Shown: in pieces, positions 54,524-64,000 of the stretch
Layout of the letters: each line of letters begins with the position of its first letter
Numbering within the stretch: position 1 is the stretch's first letter
Origin: Juglans regia
Lineage: Eukaryota; Streptophyta; Magnoliopsida; Fagales; Juglandaceae
DNA: 64,000 nucleotides
NCBI RefSeq assembly: GCF_001411555.2
Contig: NC_049905.1
Coordinates: 2,232,001-2,296,000 of the forward strand
Direction: 5' to 3'
Notes under the pieces: generated by a model
Databases searched by the model: none
Told to the model about the DNA's origin: nothing
What the model saw: only the letters and a program-made list of their open reading frames with translations
Made by a program: the position numbers and the translations under genes

Positions 54524-56702
54524 TTAATACTGATGAAATTGAAATGAATATAAATAAATCAAAATAATAAAATAAAAACAATAATTATCAGATGTTCCAG
54601 ATCCAGACTGATCACCACCCTTTTCGTCGGTCTCTTTAAAATCTAAAACATCCGGAACATAAATATCATTTTCCATCATCCAACTCTGTGTGCATATCAA
54701 TGCCTCCACAGTTGTAGGAGACAATGAACTACAGAAAGGATCTAATATGCGCCCTCCGGTACTAAAGGCAGACTCCGAGGCAACGGTGCTAATAGGGATG
54801 ATCAACATACAACGAGCAATCTCAGAAAAAAATGAGATATTTCTTTGATGCTGCCTTCCACCATCCTAATATGTCAAAATCATCATCATCTTGAATAAGA
54901 TCCATTGATAAATAATTGTCTAACTCTGAAACTACCTCTATAAATTGATGGACTAGTGTGAGATTATGTGCGAGGGTCTTAGTTCTTGCCAATCTACGCT
55001 TCTTTGTTGTCTCGGTGTCTGGAGGAGGTGTTGGGGTAGGTGTAGGTATAGTAGATGCAGTACTACTCTTAATTACATTAAACTTATCATAAAATCTATA
55101 AAGGGTATCTCGGGCCATCTCACCAATAAGATCAGTCTATGCCTGATCATACGCAAGTCCCAAACCATATAACATGCCTGAAGTTTTTAGATGGAGATCA
55201 AGAAAAATAGCCACATATAACAAAATATTTAGTCTAGTCAAATCTCTCCAATACTTGTCATATTTGACCCTCATAGTCAATGTCATCCCCCTCATCCTTA
55301 GATTGGAACCCCTACACATGTCGTCTAATTCTTCTTTCACCCTACATATTTATTAACAAAATTCATGAGATGTAGGGTGCAAAGAAGCAGATAACTTCAA
55401 CGTGATATCGTAAAAAAGTTCGAGAAAATCAACAAATGTAGCAACTATCTCCCAATCATCATCATTAGGCATTCCTAAACCCCCGTGCTCATCAAAGTAT
55501 TTGATATATTGAATGTCTTCATCACCCAATAATTGAAGGGCTGCCTTATATTTTTGGGCCGCCTCTAACATCAAGAAGGTTGAGTTCCATCTCGTAGGAA
55601 CATCAGTACAAAGACTCTTCTTTGATGTTATGCCCACAATCTTCGAAGCAATCTTGAATTTCTCCAATCTAGAAGGAGAAGACCTCACAAATTTCTCAGC
55701 TAGTCTAACTCGTGCAACCGAGTTATCAACATCTTTTAACCCCTCTGTCACAATTAGATTCAAGATATGTACAGAACATCTAACATGCAAATATTCACCA
55801 CCTAAGAATGTCTTATTTGCCTCTCTAAAATAAGTTTTCAGATACCCCAAGGCGACATCATTAGATGAGGCATTGTTAACCGAAACTGTCAAAACCCGTG
55901 TCAACCCTCACTCCTTTATTGAGGCATCTAAGGCCTTCCCAATCGTCTCAGCCTTGTGATCAATTATTTGACAAAACTTAATAATCTTTTTATGAAGAAT
56001 CCAATCAGAATCAATGAAATGGACAGTCAAAGACATATAATTAAAATTTTGGATAGAAGTCCAAGTATCAGTAGTGAGGCAAACTACCAAACCCGCCAAT
56101 TGGCCCCTCAAAACATCTTTATCATTCCAGTACATCTTTTTAATATCTTTTGCCACAGTGTGGCGAGAAGGAAGTGTAAATCTAGGTTCCAATTCTTGGA
56201 CAAATTCTTGGAACACTTTCTCATCCACAAACTAAAAAGGTAGCTCGTCTATGATAACTATACGAGCTAACTTCCTTCTACACTCATCAACATTATACTT
56301 TGTAAACCCCTTTAACATTGGACCCCCACTACTCCCATCCGCCATTTTTTTCAGTCCAATTTCTAGTCTAGATTGACTCTTCTCCAGTAAGGATCTTAAT
56401 ATTGAACTCTTCTTGCACTGTTCCTTTAAATGGACCTTTAACTGAGATGTACCATGTTTCCTATAGTGACATCCATAAATTTTTTCACAATAATTACATT
56501 TAGCTTGGGGGTTATTGGGGTCACCACCCTCTAGTTTGGTAAAATGAGGCCAAATTAAGGAAACTATTTTCTTGCTTTGTGTGGGCTTGGGGGAGGGGCA
56601 AGGTGTACTCTCACTCCCAAGGGTTGGAGTAGGGTTAGGTTCTGGGGCAATGGTACTGGTAGGGGTAGGAGAGCTATCAGGGAAATCCCTTTGAGAAGAC
56701 AT
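54524..56702 (-). pseudogene. hAT transposase with several nonsense codons
   Basis: Start at 56702 (MSSQRDFPDSSPTP). The BED zinc finger CNYCEKIYGCHYRKHGTSQL to KEQC is intact. Then ECRRKLARIVIIDELPF is followed by TAG (56232 area), and RHTVAKDIKKMYWNDKDVLR and LTTDTWTSIQNFNYMSLTVH by TGA at a Trp position (55905). Next, SVNNASSNDVALGYLKTYF and RCSVHILNLIVTEGLKDV, and DVPTRWNSTFLMLEAA; two stops (55350), the DUF4413 part, another TAG (55134), and after a shift near 54815 the dimerisation domain IPISTVASESAFSTGGRILD. The domain order is complete. Four or five point lesions and one shift inactivate it. Confidence 0.9.
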
Positions 56703-56810
56703 TCTTGATTCCACAACATAATTAAAAATTATAAAATCAATCAACACACAACATAAGAAAATCATAATAATACACCATATGAAAAAATAAGGCAAAGTGC
56801 AAAGCCAACA

Positions 56811-57435
56811 CAATTTAGGGGTTTCGGATTGAACCCGCAAATCAATTTAGGGGTTCAATCCGAAACCCCTAACTCAATTGAAACCCCTAACTCAACATTT
56901 ATTAATATGACATTAAATGATAGGCTTATAAGTGAAACATTATAAATAATTTCCAATCATTTAATACAACAGATGGGATGATGAGAGGATGATATTAAAA
57001 TGGATGATGAGTAGTATTACTTTATTATTAAATAAATAAATCCACTTATCATCCATTCATCCTCACACACTACACCTATTTTAATTTTTTTTTTCATTTT
57101 TCTTATAACAAGTATGAGAACAACTCAATTAGTTTAAAAATAATAAAAGTAAAAAAACACATGCACAAATATATATATATATATATATAAAGTGTATGGT
57201 ATGAAATGATGAGTAGCATCATTTTTATTAAATACCGTGTGTTATAGGTTGGGAACCCAGGAACACATGGTGTGCCCTAATTAAATTCCGTATGTCAAAG
57301 ATTGTGTTATGACATTTAAAAAATGTTTACATAACCATGTGTCAATTTAGGGTTTTGGATTGAACCCCTAAATCAGTTTAGGGTTTCAATCCGAAACCCT
57401 AAAATTTAGGGGTTTCAATTGAAACCCCTAAATTT
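56811..57435. repeat. Duplicated inverted repeats in the hAT 5' region around a MITE
   Basis: A block starting CAATTTAGGG occurs at 56811-56895 and again at 57343-57435. Each forms a hairpin: arms at 56815-56836 and 56850-56872 pair almost perfectly (TTAGGGGTTTCGGATTGAAC with its complement). Between the two blocks, 56990-57228, lies a third copy of the short MITE family of 47036-47230 with a (TA)n run (57170-57189). Confidence 0.75.
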
Positions 57436-57899
57436 CAAGAATGAGTTTCGGAATTCGGATTATACAAAAACAAAAACAAAAACAAACAAACACACGAATC
57501 AAACACATGCACAAATTTCTCCACAGCACACAAATTCACAATTATTACCATCCTCCATCTCCATCTCCATCTCCAATTCAACCCAACTTTCCTCCAATTT
57601 CCAATCCAAAACTAAAAAACAAAAAATCTAGGGTTTCGGATTTTTTACCTTTGGGTGGCGGCGAATTCGAAGTGAAAAATAACTTTAAGTCGTACGAGTA
57701 AACGACGGACCGACGGTGGAGTGACTGGAAAGTGGAAATCTCGTACTTGTGCTGCTTGTGGAGTCATGCGAGATGGAGAGAGAGAATAGTTCGAATGAGA
57801 GAGACTGAGAGAGCGCGAAAGACTCAGAGAGATCGAGAGAGGAGAGTTCGAGAAGGGCTGAAGGAGAAAGACGCGAGGAGGGGGGGACCTTAACTAAAA

Positions 57900-57955
57900 G
57901 TGAAATGGCACTGTTTTGTCATGGACAAAACGGCGTTGTTTCACTTTATTTATGA
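57900..57955. repeat. Palindrome AAAGTGAAA...TTTCACTTT in the hAT element
   Basis: AAAAGTGAAATGGCACTGTT and its near-complement ending AACGGCGTTGTTTCACTTT surround TGTCATGGACA. The ACGGCG(T)GTT core is like that of the hairpins at 24549-24733. Confidence 0.7.
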
Positions 57956-58182
57956 GTTTTTATATATATATATATATAATTTTAATTATATATATTAAGC
58001 GGGGTGGGGGAAAAACGGAGCGGGGCTTTGCCCCCTCCGTCCCCCGCCTCCACAACTATCCTAGGGTGCGGGCGGGGGCCCCCGCCCGCCGATTGTGCGG
58101 GCTGAAACCCCCTCCCCGCATGAGCGGGGGTGGGGCTAACAGGGCGGGTCAGCGGGGTGCAGGGCCTCGCTGCCCACCCCTA

Positions 58183-58972
58183 AGAATGATCTTCCACCAC
58201 AAGAAGGATTAAAGTTTTGACCCCTGCCTCTACCTTGACGTCCACCCCAAGGAAAACCACGACGTTGATCACATCCACCAGATGCACTAAAATTTGCAGA
58301 GGGCTCAATGTGAGAGATAACATTCCGAGTTAAATGGGACATGCGAGATTCATGAATAAGTAGGAGTTGGTACAACTCTTGAGAAGTAAGAGGATCTGCC
58401 CTCGTAGTAATAGATGTTATAAACGCCTCATATGAAGAGCCGAGACCATTAAGCAAGTAAGTGACTCTGTCTTTTTCATGAAGGGGAGTTCCCGTAGCAG
58501 CTAGAGAATCAACAAGAAAACGTACCTTCCCAAAGTATGAAGAAATTGTTTCATCTCCTTTGGAGAGATTGGTAAGCTTAAACCTAACTTGAAACTCCTT
58601 TGCTTGAGAGTGAGAGGCAAACATTGAAGCCAGGGAAGTCCAGAGCTCTTGTGCTGTTGTGGAGGAAAGAACCTGTCCAAGGATGGAATCGGACAGTGAG
58701 GAGAACAGGACACTCAACACCGACTAATCCGTTCGACACCATGTAGTGAAGGCTGGATTTGGTTTGGGTGTGGGGTCAGTGGAGCTAATTAAGAGCTTGG
58801 ATGGTTGGGCTTAAGTCCCATCGACATAGCCGAAGAGTTCTTGACCTCTTAAATAGGCTGATATCTGAACCTTCCATAGAAGGTAGTTGTCTGTATTGAG
58901 TTTGGTGGTGACAATATGAGAGAAGGCAGAAAGATTTGAAGAAGAAGTATTCGGAGAAGATGAGGTAGCCAT
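58183..58972 (-). pseudogene. copia 2 gag
   Basis: The start codon at 58972 follows the primer site by 26 bases. The early part (MATSSSPNTSSSNLSAF, then LRGQELFGYVDGT, stop) is broken by stops at about 58813 and 58726. The part 58720-58183 is open and reads LSSTTAQELWTSLASMFASH, KEFQVRFKLTNLSKGDETIS and YLLNGLGSSYEAFITSITTR, the copia-type gag. It ends at a Gly/Arg-rich stretch (GGRQGRGRGQNFN), where the hAT element begins. Confidence 0.88.
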
Positions 58973-59012
58973 GGAACAAGGTGACGTTAGTCCTTGCTGG
59001 CTCTTGATACCA

Positions 59013-59289
59013 TGTTAGACAATGAGAAGCTCTGCCATTTCAACGTAACTTTTCATTGATGATAATAGGTGTATTTATACACGATGTGAGAATAATAAAA
59101 AGAATATTTCTGTTACAGGAACTTGAGAGAATATTTAACTAATTTCTCTACTGTTGTATTCTAGAATCCTTGGTGTCTACTGTTTGTACATTGAGAGGAC
59201 TCTGCTATTGCTTGCTTTCGGTTTGTGCAGTGCCACTCATGCCCTCTTTGTGTTTGTGAAAATGCTCAATAGGATCACTTATTTTAATA
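59013..59289 (-). repeat. 5' LTR of copia element 2
   Basis: 277 bp, preceded on the + strand by the primer site GCTCTTGATACCA and followed by the TGTAT duplication. Confidence 0.9.
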
Positions 59290-59294
59290 TGTAT

Positions 59295-60110
59295 TAATGC
59301 AGGAAATTAAGTTCTTCGCTCTGTTACTATTTCCAGCAAATTAAATAGAGCCGGATGCTGCTGCACGGAATTGAGCGTAGAAATTTTCTTAAAGAGACTC
59401 CAATTTTTCTTCCAGCGAAAAAGTATTAAATTGATATTTTCCAACTTATAAATTTACTCACATGCAGGAAGAAATATTGAAAACTTAAAAAACTGATGGC
59501 ATGGTTTTCTTTTTAGATAATTTGTAGTGTGTACATGAGCCCAACAGCAAGATGAAATGTTTGAAGTTCCATTTAACAACTGCTGCTCGCAAACTCCAAT
59601 TGTGTACACTGCAGTAGTAGAGGTCACTATGCTTGACCAACTTCAATGAGAAGGGATATAACAATAAAAAGATTTCATAAAAGTAAAATTATAAATTAAC
59701 ATGATTTCATCTAGTATATTAGATTTATTTTATAATAAAAATAGTTTAACAATCTAACGCACCACATCAAATTACGCCAATTTGTGAATTTATTTTTATG
59801 ATATTTTTTTGTGGTTAAAGCATTTCTCAAATTTAAGATCTCTCCATTTTAAATAAAAAAAAATGATTATATCTTTAATTATTTTACTTGTTTTTTTTTT
59901 ACATCAATTATTTTACTTGTTGATAAATTAATGTTAGTGATTAAAATACTTAATATTTTAATTTAATTGGAGATTATAATCAAATTTCGGGTGAAATAAA
60001 AATATAATTTTCGCCTGTTAATAATTATGCCGATCGAGAAGATTTTTGTCATAATTAAGAGTCCATAATCCAATGAACTAATAACAACGGAGCATATTAT
60101 ACACTCAAAT
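59295..60110 (+). repeat. 3' flank of gene E displaced by the copia 2 insertion
   Basis: GAAATTAAGTTCTTCGCTCTG resumes the flank as in module D (37628). The polyadenylation motif reads AATAGA here. The AT-rich flank then follows module 1 (8400-9259 and 15309-15350), including the uninterrupted sites of the gypsy and the 419-bp hAT elements. No gene. Confidence 0.75.
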
Positions 60111-61067
60111 CGGCTGATTTAAGATGAACGTGCTCATGAATAGGACTGTCTGGTAGCCATTGATCTGGACTGGCATGTTTGGATAAAGAGTTGGAACTAG
60201 AATTTTGTAAATAGTACTAAAATTGTTGGAATTAAAATAGTTTATTGGATTTTGAGAAATGAGTGAGAAAATATTGAATATAATTTTTATTTTGAAACTT
60301 GAAAAAGTTGTATTTTTTATTGTTTTGAAATTTCAAAAACTTGTAATGATTTGATAAAAAAATCTAATTTGAAATTGAAAATTATTTTATATTTAGATGA
60401 TATTTGGGAAGAAAATTATAGAAAGTTTTGAGATGAGATTATCAACTCATCTCATTTCTCAAACATGACCTTAATATTTTGTTAACGAGCAACTTTGTTT
60501 TTACTGTTCAATAATCAATATTTATTAGCCTTTTATATCATTTCTATATTTGGCTAAATTAGACCAAGATCTACCCAAAACTTAAAAAGTAGAAATGATT
60601 TGACCTAAAAAAAAATTCACAACCCTACAAACTATATATTTCAGATTGTAAAATTAATTTTACTTCATATATTTTAGAGCTTATGTTAGAGTTAGTAAAA
60701 ATAAAAGGGCTTCAGATTCCAATCATACTTGATATAAAAAAATGGGACTCCAACATCGAAAATTCAAACTCTAATCCAATTCTAATATTTCAAGTAGTTG
60801 AGTTTTTACATAATTTAAATTAAAAAATAATTGTAAAATATTTTTGTGGGTTTGTGAATCTGTTCTGTAATAGTGATTTTTGTAGGTTTGTGATATGTTT
60901 TGATGATTGAGTACGTGATAGTGATAGTGATAGTGATTTTGTAGCTAAATTAATTCGAATTGGAATCCTAAATTAATTTAGGGTTTTGAAATTATATTCC
61001 TACGCACTAAACTTGTTGTGTAATGGTCGAAATCTCACATCCCTCATTTTGCATTTCTCTTTTCAAT

Positions 61068-61102
<35 letters not shown>

Positions 61103-62114
61103 CTTATTAAAGTAGTACATAAAAACAAAGAACTAAGATTCTTCGCACCCTTCTATAGGAGTGGCAAAGTGAGTGGCATCATGAGACTTATTATTATATT
61201 TTTATGATAGTATGATACAATTATATTTGGGGAAGGGGGATTAATGAGTCACATGGCTGACATTTTATGGTTGCTGATCATTAGCTTCTCCACATCTTAA
61301 ATCTCATTTTTGAGCATAAACAAAATGCAATCCTAAATTATAATTGTTTCCGCTTGCAAGTCAAGAGTTTCTTGGTGGTTTGGTTGATCTCTGACTCATT
61401 AAATTAATCTTCAATAAATGTTGTTCACTAGTACTCATATTATGTATATGCAATTGATGAGATGAAAATTTCCCACATAAATGACTAAAAAATCTTTCTG
61501 TCTCCACTCCATGATCATAATCAATGATACTCTTTTATTATCAACAATATTTCGACCCCAATTTGATATGAATGGGTCTGCGACTGATCTGCGCATACAA
61601 TTATTTCTTTTTTTTAAAAAAAAAAGAACAACTACAAGCAATAACAACAATGACCATTATGGAGGGCCGTAAAATACTACAAAATATGAGAAAGTGGGTA
61701 AGATGTGAAAAACCGGAGTAAAATCCCACAAACCATCTTTGCTCCATCCCAACCTCCTCTTTCCCAACCCACCACCATTTTTTTCATCAACACTACTTGA
61801 TGCATTAATGCTGGTGAAGTTCCCTTTAACTTAGATCATCCAAAAAACAAAACAAAACAGATCAATAAAAAAGAAGTGCATCATTTTCATGCCAAATGTG
61901 GATCATTTTCTTCTTAGCTACTAGCTCAGGGAGGTCGTGTGTGTCGGCCTGCAGCCCTACCACAACTAAGTGCATTCCCTAGGCATATGCAGTGTATAAT
62001 TTTTGGTCCTTACCCGAAAACTATATTATATATCAACGAATGATTTGGATGTTAATGCTTGGATGTTAATTGTTTAGCATGTTGTCATGTTTGCTATAAT
62101 TTCATATTTGTTGT
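60111..62114. other. Intergenic region, no gene seen
   Basis: 60170-60480 is a copy of the GATGAGAT-type repeat (ends GTTTGGATAAAGAG and AACTCATCTCATTTCTCAAA). 60640-60790 resembles 2140-2290. A (TA)n run lies at 61070-61100. The rest is AT-rich sequence without recognisable coding content; short open frames there match nothing I know. Confidence 0.5.
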
Positions 62115-62780
62115 TTGCTTGAGTTCATGGAAAATTCGGTAGATTCTAGTGCGAGCTCCCCTACCCCTAGTACTCTAGGCCCAACACCTACCCCTATGCC
62201 TAGGGAACCTTGCCCCGCTCCCAAGCCTAGCAAGAAATTTGATTCTATAGTTTGGTCTCATTTCACCAAACTAGAGGATGGTGACCCCAATAACCCCCAA
62301 GTTAAGTATAACCACTGTGAAGAAATTTATGGATGTCACTATAGGAAATACGATATCTCACAATTAAAGGTGCACTTAGAAGAGCAATACAAAAAAAGTC
62401 TAATATTAAAATCATTACAAGAGAATAGCCAATCTAGGCTAAAGATTGGGCTTAAAAAAATGACGGATGAGAATAGTGAGGGTGTAACATTGAGGGGGTA
62501 CTATACTAAGTATGATCCCGATGAGTGTAGGAGACGCCTAGCTCGTATGGTATCATGAACGAGGTACATTTTCAAGTTGTTGATAGGAAATGGTTCTAAA
62601 CATATTCTCACTACTTGAAACCAAGATTTAATCTTCATTCTCATCACACGGTGGCAAAAGATGTAAAAAAACATTATTGGCCGTCTAAAAAAGAGAAGTT
62701 GAGATATCAATTAGCAGGTCAATTTGTTTGCCTCATGATTAAGCTGCATTATTGCATAACTTCTATATCTAGAATCAATA
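62115..62780 (+). pseudogene. Second hAT transposase relic (N-terminal part)
   Basis: The open frame from the internal ATG at 62127 reads SSPTPSTLGPTPTPMPREP, then SIVWSHFTKLEDGDPNNPQ, GCHYRKYDISQLKVHLEEQ and DECRRRLARM, the same protein as the hAT transposase at 56702. Zinc-finger ligands are changed: the first Cys of CNYC is Tyr (KYNHC) and the last Cys is also Tyr (EEQY). After a frameshift near 62555 it reads PRFNLHSHHTVAKDVKKHYW and YQLAGQFVCLM, then ends at about 62740. The catalytic and dimerisation regions are missing. Confidence 0.85.
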
Positions 62781-62789
62781 TATTTTTAA

Positions 62790-63633
62790 TTATTTAATTA
62801 TTGATTTTAGATTGAAAAATAGTTAAGAGGTATAAATCTAAATTGTGATTTAAATTGGTTTATATCATGGTTTGTGCTTAATACTTTTGATTTAATTTGA
62901 TAATGTTTCTTCACATGCACAACACACCTTTAATATTTTATTCTTCATTTTTTGTCTAGTTTTATATTTGTCTTTAATTATTTATTTATTTTCTTTTTTT
63001 GTTTGTCTAGTTTTATTTTTGTTTTTATTCATTTATTTTATTTTATTTTATTTTTTTCGTTTGTTTTGCAGCACCCATAGTCGCACAGAACCACCATATA
63101 TACAGCTGCCGCCACCAACGCCATCACCATGCACAGCACCACAGCCCGCCACTGCCCAACTAGAAGCACTGCTACTGCCCAGCTAGAAGCACCGCCACTA
63201 CCCAGCGGCAGCACCAGCCATGCACGGCCTGCAGCACCGTACCTAGCAGCACCTTTCGTCACCACCGTGAGCCCTCAGCTGCACCTCTGCCTAGCCTCGT
63301 CATGCACCTCAGCCACGTCCAAACAGACATCCAACTACCAGCCATGCACAGCAGTGCCACGAGACGAACCACTCCATCGCACGTCCTCTCCACAACCATG
63401 AGCCCTTCCATGCACGTCCTCCTCCTGCGCATGTCCTCTCCAGTCAAAACCGAAGCCAACAGTCGTGAACCACCCTCGTTGGAGACAGCCTCTATGCACG
63501 GCCTCCACTTTGCCTGCAACACCCTTCCGCACGTCCACCAGTGCCACCACTGCAACTCTGCTACCACTATAAAGAATAAATGTCGTAACCTCCCCACAGC
63601 CTCCGCTCGTCTAGCACCAGCACCGTCTGAAGC
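62790..63633. other. T-rich then C/A-rich low-complexity sequence
   Basis: 62930-63070 is T-rich and ends TTTGTTTTGCAG, which looks like a splice acceptor. 63075-63630 is rich in C and A with many CACC, GCAC and CCATGCAC words. Open frames on both strands (63129-63401, 63302-63721 and their opposites) are Ser/Thr/Pro/His-rich and match no family; they are probably compositional. A (TTTTATTT)n stretch lies at 63030-63055. Confidence 0.45.
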
Positions 63634-63826
63634 TGTAAGAACACACTCAAAAATTGATCACAACTCTGATCTTTCAGGGATCAGTTCTTCCAAGAATGAC
63701 TTTATTAATCTTCTTCAATGAATTACATCAGAGACTAGCTCCCTTTTTATACACACTTCAGATGTTAAGTCAGTTAAGACTTAAGGGCATTTCAGTACAT
63801 CATTATTCACCTTACTGATCATAACA
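63634..63826 (-). repeat. 3' LTR of a Ty3/gypsy chromovirus at the right edge
   Basis: 193 bp. On the reverse strand it begins TGTTATGATCAGTAAGG and ends GTGTTCTTACA. A purine tract (CGAAGGGAGGTGAGT) immediately precedes it. The 5' LTR would lie beyond the window. LTRs of this length are short for the group, so the outer end is tentative. Confidence 0.7.
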
Positions 63827-63841
63827 ACTCACCTCCCTTCG

Positions 63842-64000
63842 AAAGACCTTGCCCACAAGGTCAGGATATTGTTTCCTCAACTATTCAATAGGAACCCACA
63901 TGGCCTCCTCCTCAGAAGCTCCTTTCCATTTAATCAGCAACTCAATGAATGGCTTATTGTCGACAGGAGTCATTCTTCTTTGTAGCACTTGCTCAGGATC
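63842..64000 (-). pseudogene. Chromodomain end of a gypsy integrase (partial, runs off the window)
   Basis: The reverse strand reads DPEQVLQRRMTPVDNKPFIE, LLIKWKGASEEEAMWVPIE, a TAG stop, then LRKQYPDLVGKVF. The LIKWKG...EEAMW signature is the chromodomain of chromovirus-type Ty3/gypsy integrases, with the aromatic residues of the fold present. The in-frame TAG shows decay. Confidence 0.85.

Larger units (their letters stand above)
53817..58182 (-). mobile_element. hAT transposon (Ac-like), about 4.37 kb, inside copia 2
   Basis: The ends are GC-rich inverted repeats: CGGGGCGGGAGCGGCCCC at the left and, inverted, TAGGGGTGGGCAGCGAGGCCC at the right (quoted in part). Long G/C hairpins follow at both ends (53820-53960 and 57995-58165). 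Between them is a reverse-strand hAT transposase (56702-54524). No 8-bp duplication is seen at the junctions (CTTGCATA against AAGAATGA), and the two flanks are different parts of the copia element (RT and gag). A deletion therefore accompanied or followed the insertion. Confidence 0.85.
52419..59289 (-). mobile_element. Ty1/copia element 2 on the reverse strand, carrying an hAT element
   Basis: Flanked by the 5-bp duplication TGTAT (52414-52418, 59290-59294). The empty site is in module D at 37618 (ATCTGTATTGAAGC). Two 277-bp LTRs lie at 52419-52695 and 59013-59289, roughly 95% alike by eye. The primer site (TGGTATCAAGAGC read on the reverse strand) is at 58999-59012, so the element runs right to left. 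Its gag is at 58972-58183 and RT/RNase H at 53819-52700. Protease, integrase and the start of RT are absent, and the hAT element sits in the gap. Confidence 0.93.

Noticed and set aside
57419..57701. Gln/Ser/Pro-rich small frames near the hAT 5' end
   Set aside because: Overlapping frames in simple CAT/CAA repeats within the transposon leader; no family match.
63129..63721. Overlapping Ser/Thr/Pro/His-rich frames on both strands
   Set aside because: Low-complexity composition gives long frames in several phases at once; no recognisable domain.
1..64000. CRISPR arrays, bacterial operons or phage genes
   Set aside because: All repeats seen are plant-type tandem or transposon repeats; nothing has regular spacer organisation or bacterial gene layout.

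Overview
This is a plant nuclear window: AT-rich, with introns, LTR retrotransposons, hAT, CACTA and Mutator-like elements and LINE fragments. It suggests a woody eudicot, possibly Fagales/Juglandaceae; that placement is inference from the style of the dispersed repeats (GATGAGATGAG-type MITEs) and no single marker proves it. No tRNA, rRNA or CRISPR was found.

The backbone is a tandem array of one ancestral module: AT-rich spacer, then a DUF247 (UPF0481) gene with a 5'UTR intron, then a 3' flank, then the promoter and first part of an R2R3-MYB gene resembling DUO POLLEN1 (DUO1). Six DUF247 copies are visible, all on the + strand. Three have intact reading frames: A (6190-7968, 592 aa), C (26019-27665, 548 aa) and E (50597-52246, 549 aa). 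Three are broken: a relic at 18303-18512, B at 21544-21993 and D at 30843-32460. The MYB part survives as a promoter-only relic (15780-16030), a truncated piece (28649-28807) and a frameshifted piece (46574-47005).

Region by region. 1-1870: reverse-strand LINE 3' end. 3045-8470: spacer and gene A. 9260-15303: decayed Ty3/gypsy element with a 5-bp target duplication, its 5' LTR itself interrupted. 15309-20640: module tail, DUF247 relic, CT-rich tandem repeat and a captured piece of a cyclic nucleotide-gated channel gene. 20640-28807: pseudogene B, a foldback element, a 700-bp hAT-like element, gene C and MYB fragment. 28808-38715: pseudogene D with a Ty1/copia element (32538-37502) in its 3' flank. 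38719-46064: a 7.3-kb CACTA element. 46068-52418: MYB fragment, LINE insertion and gene E. 52419-59289: a second copia element on the reverse strand, with an hAT element (53817-58182) inside it. 59295-64000: tail of the last module, a second hAT relic and, at the right edge, the LTR and chromodomain end of a chromovirus-type gypsy element.

Because the modules are paralogous, the intact sequence in one copy serves as the empty site for an insertion in another. This fixes many insertion ends to the base. The genes plausibly acting for the host are A, C and E. They differ mostly in a repetitive linker between conserved N- and C-terminal blocks. Their function is not known from sequence; in grasses DUF247 proteins are pollen-side determinants of self-incompatibility, and DUO1 is a male-germline regulator, so a reproductive role is a hypothesis only.
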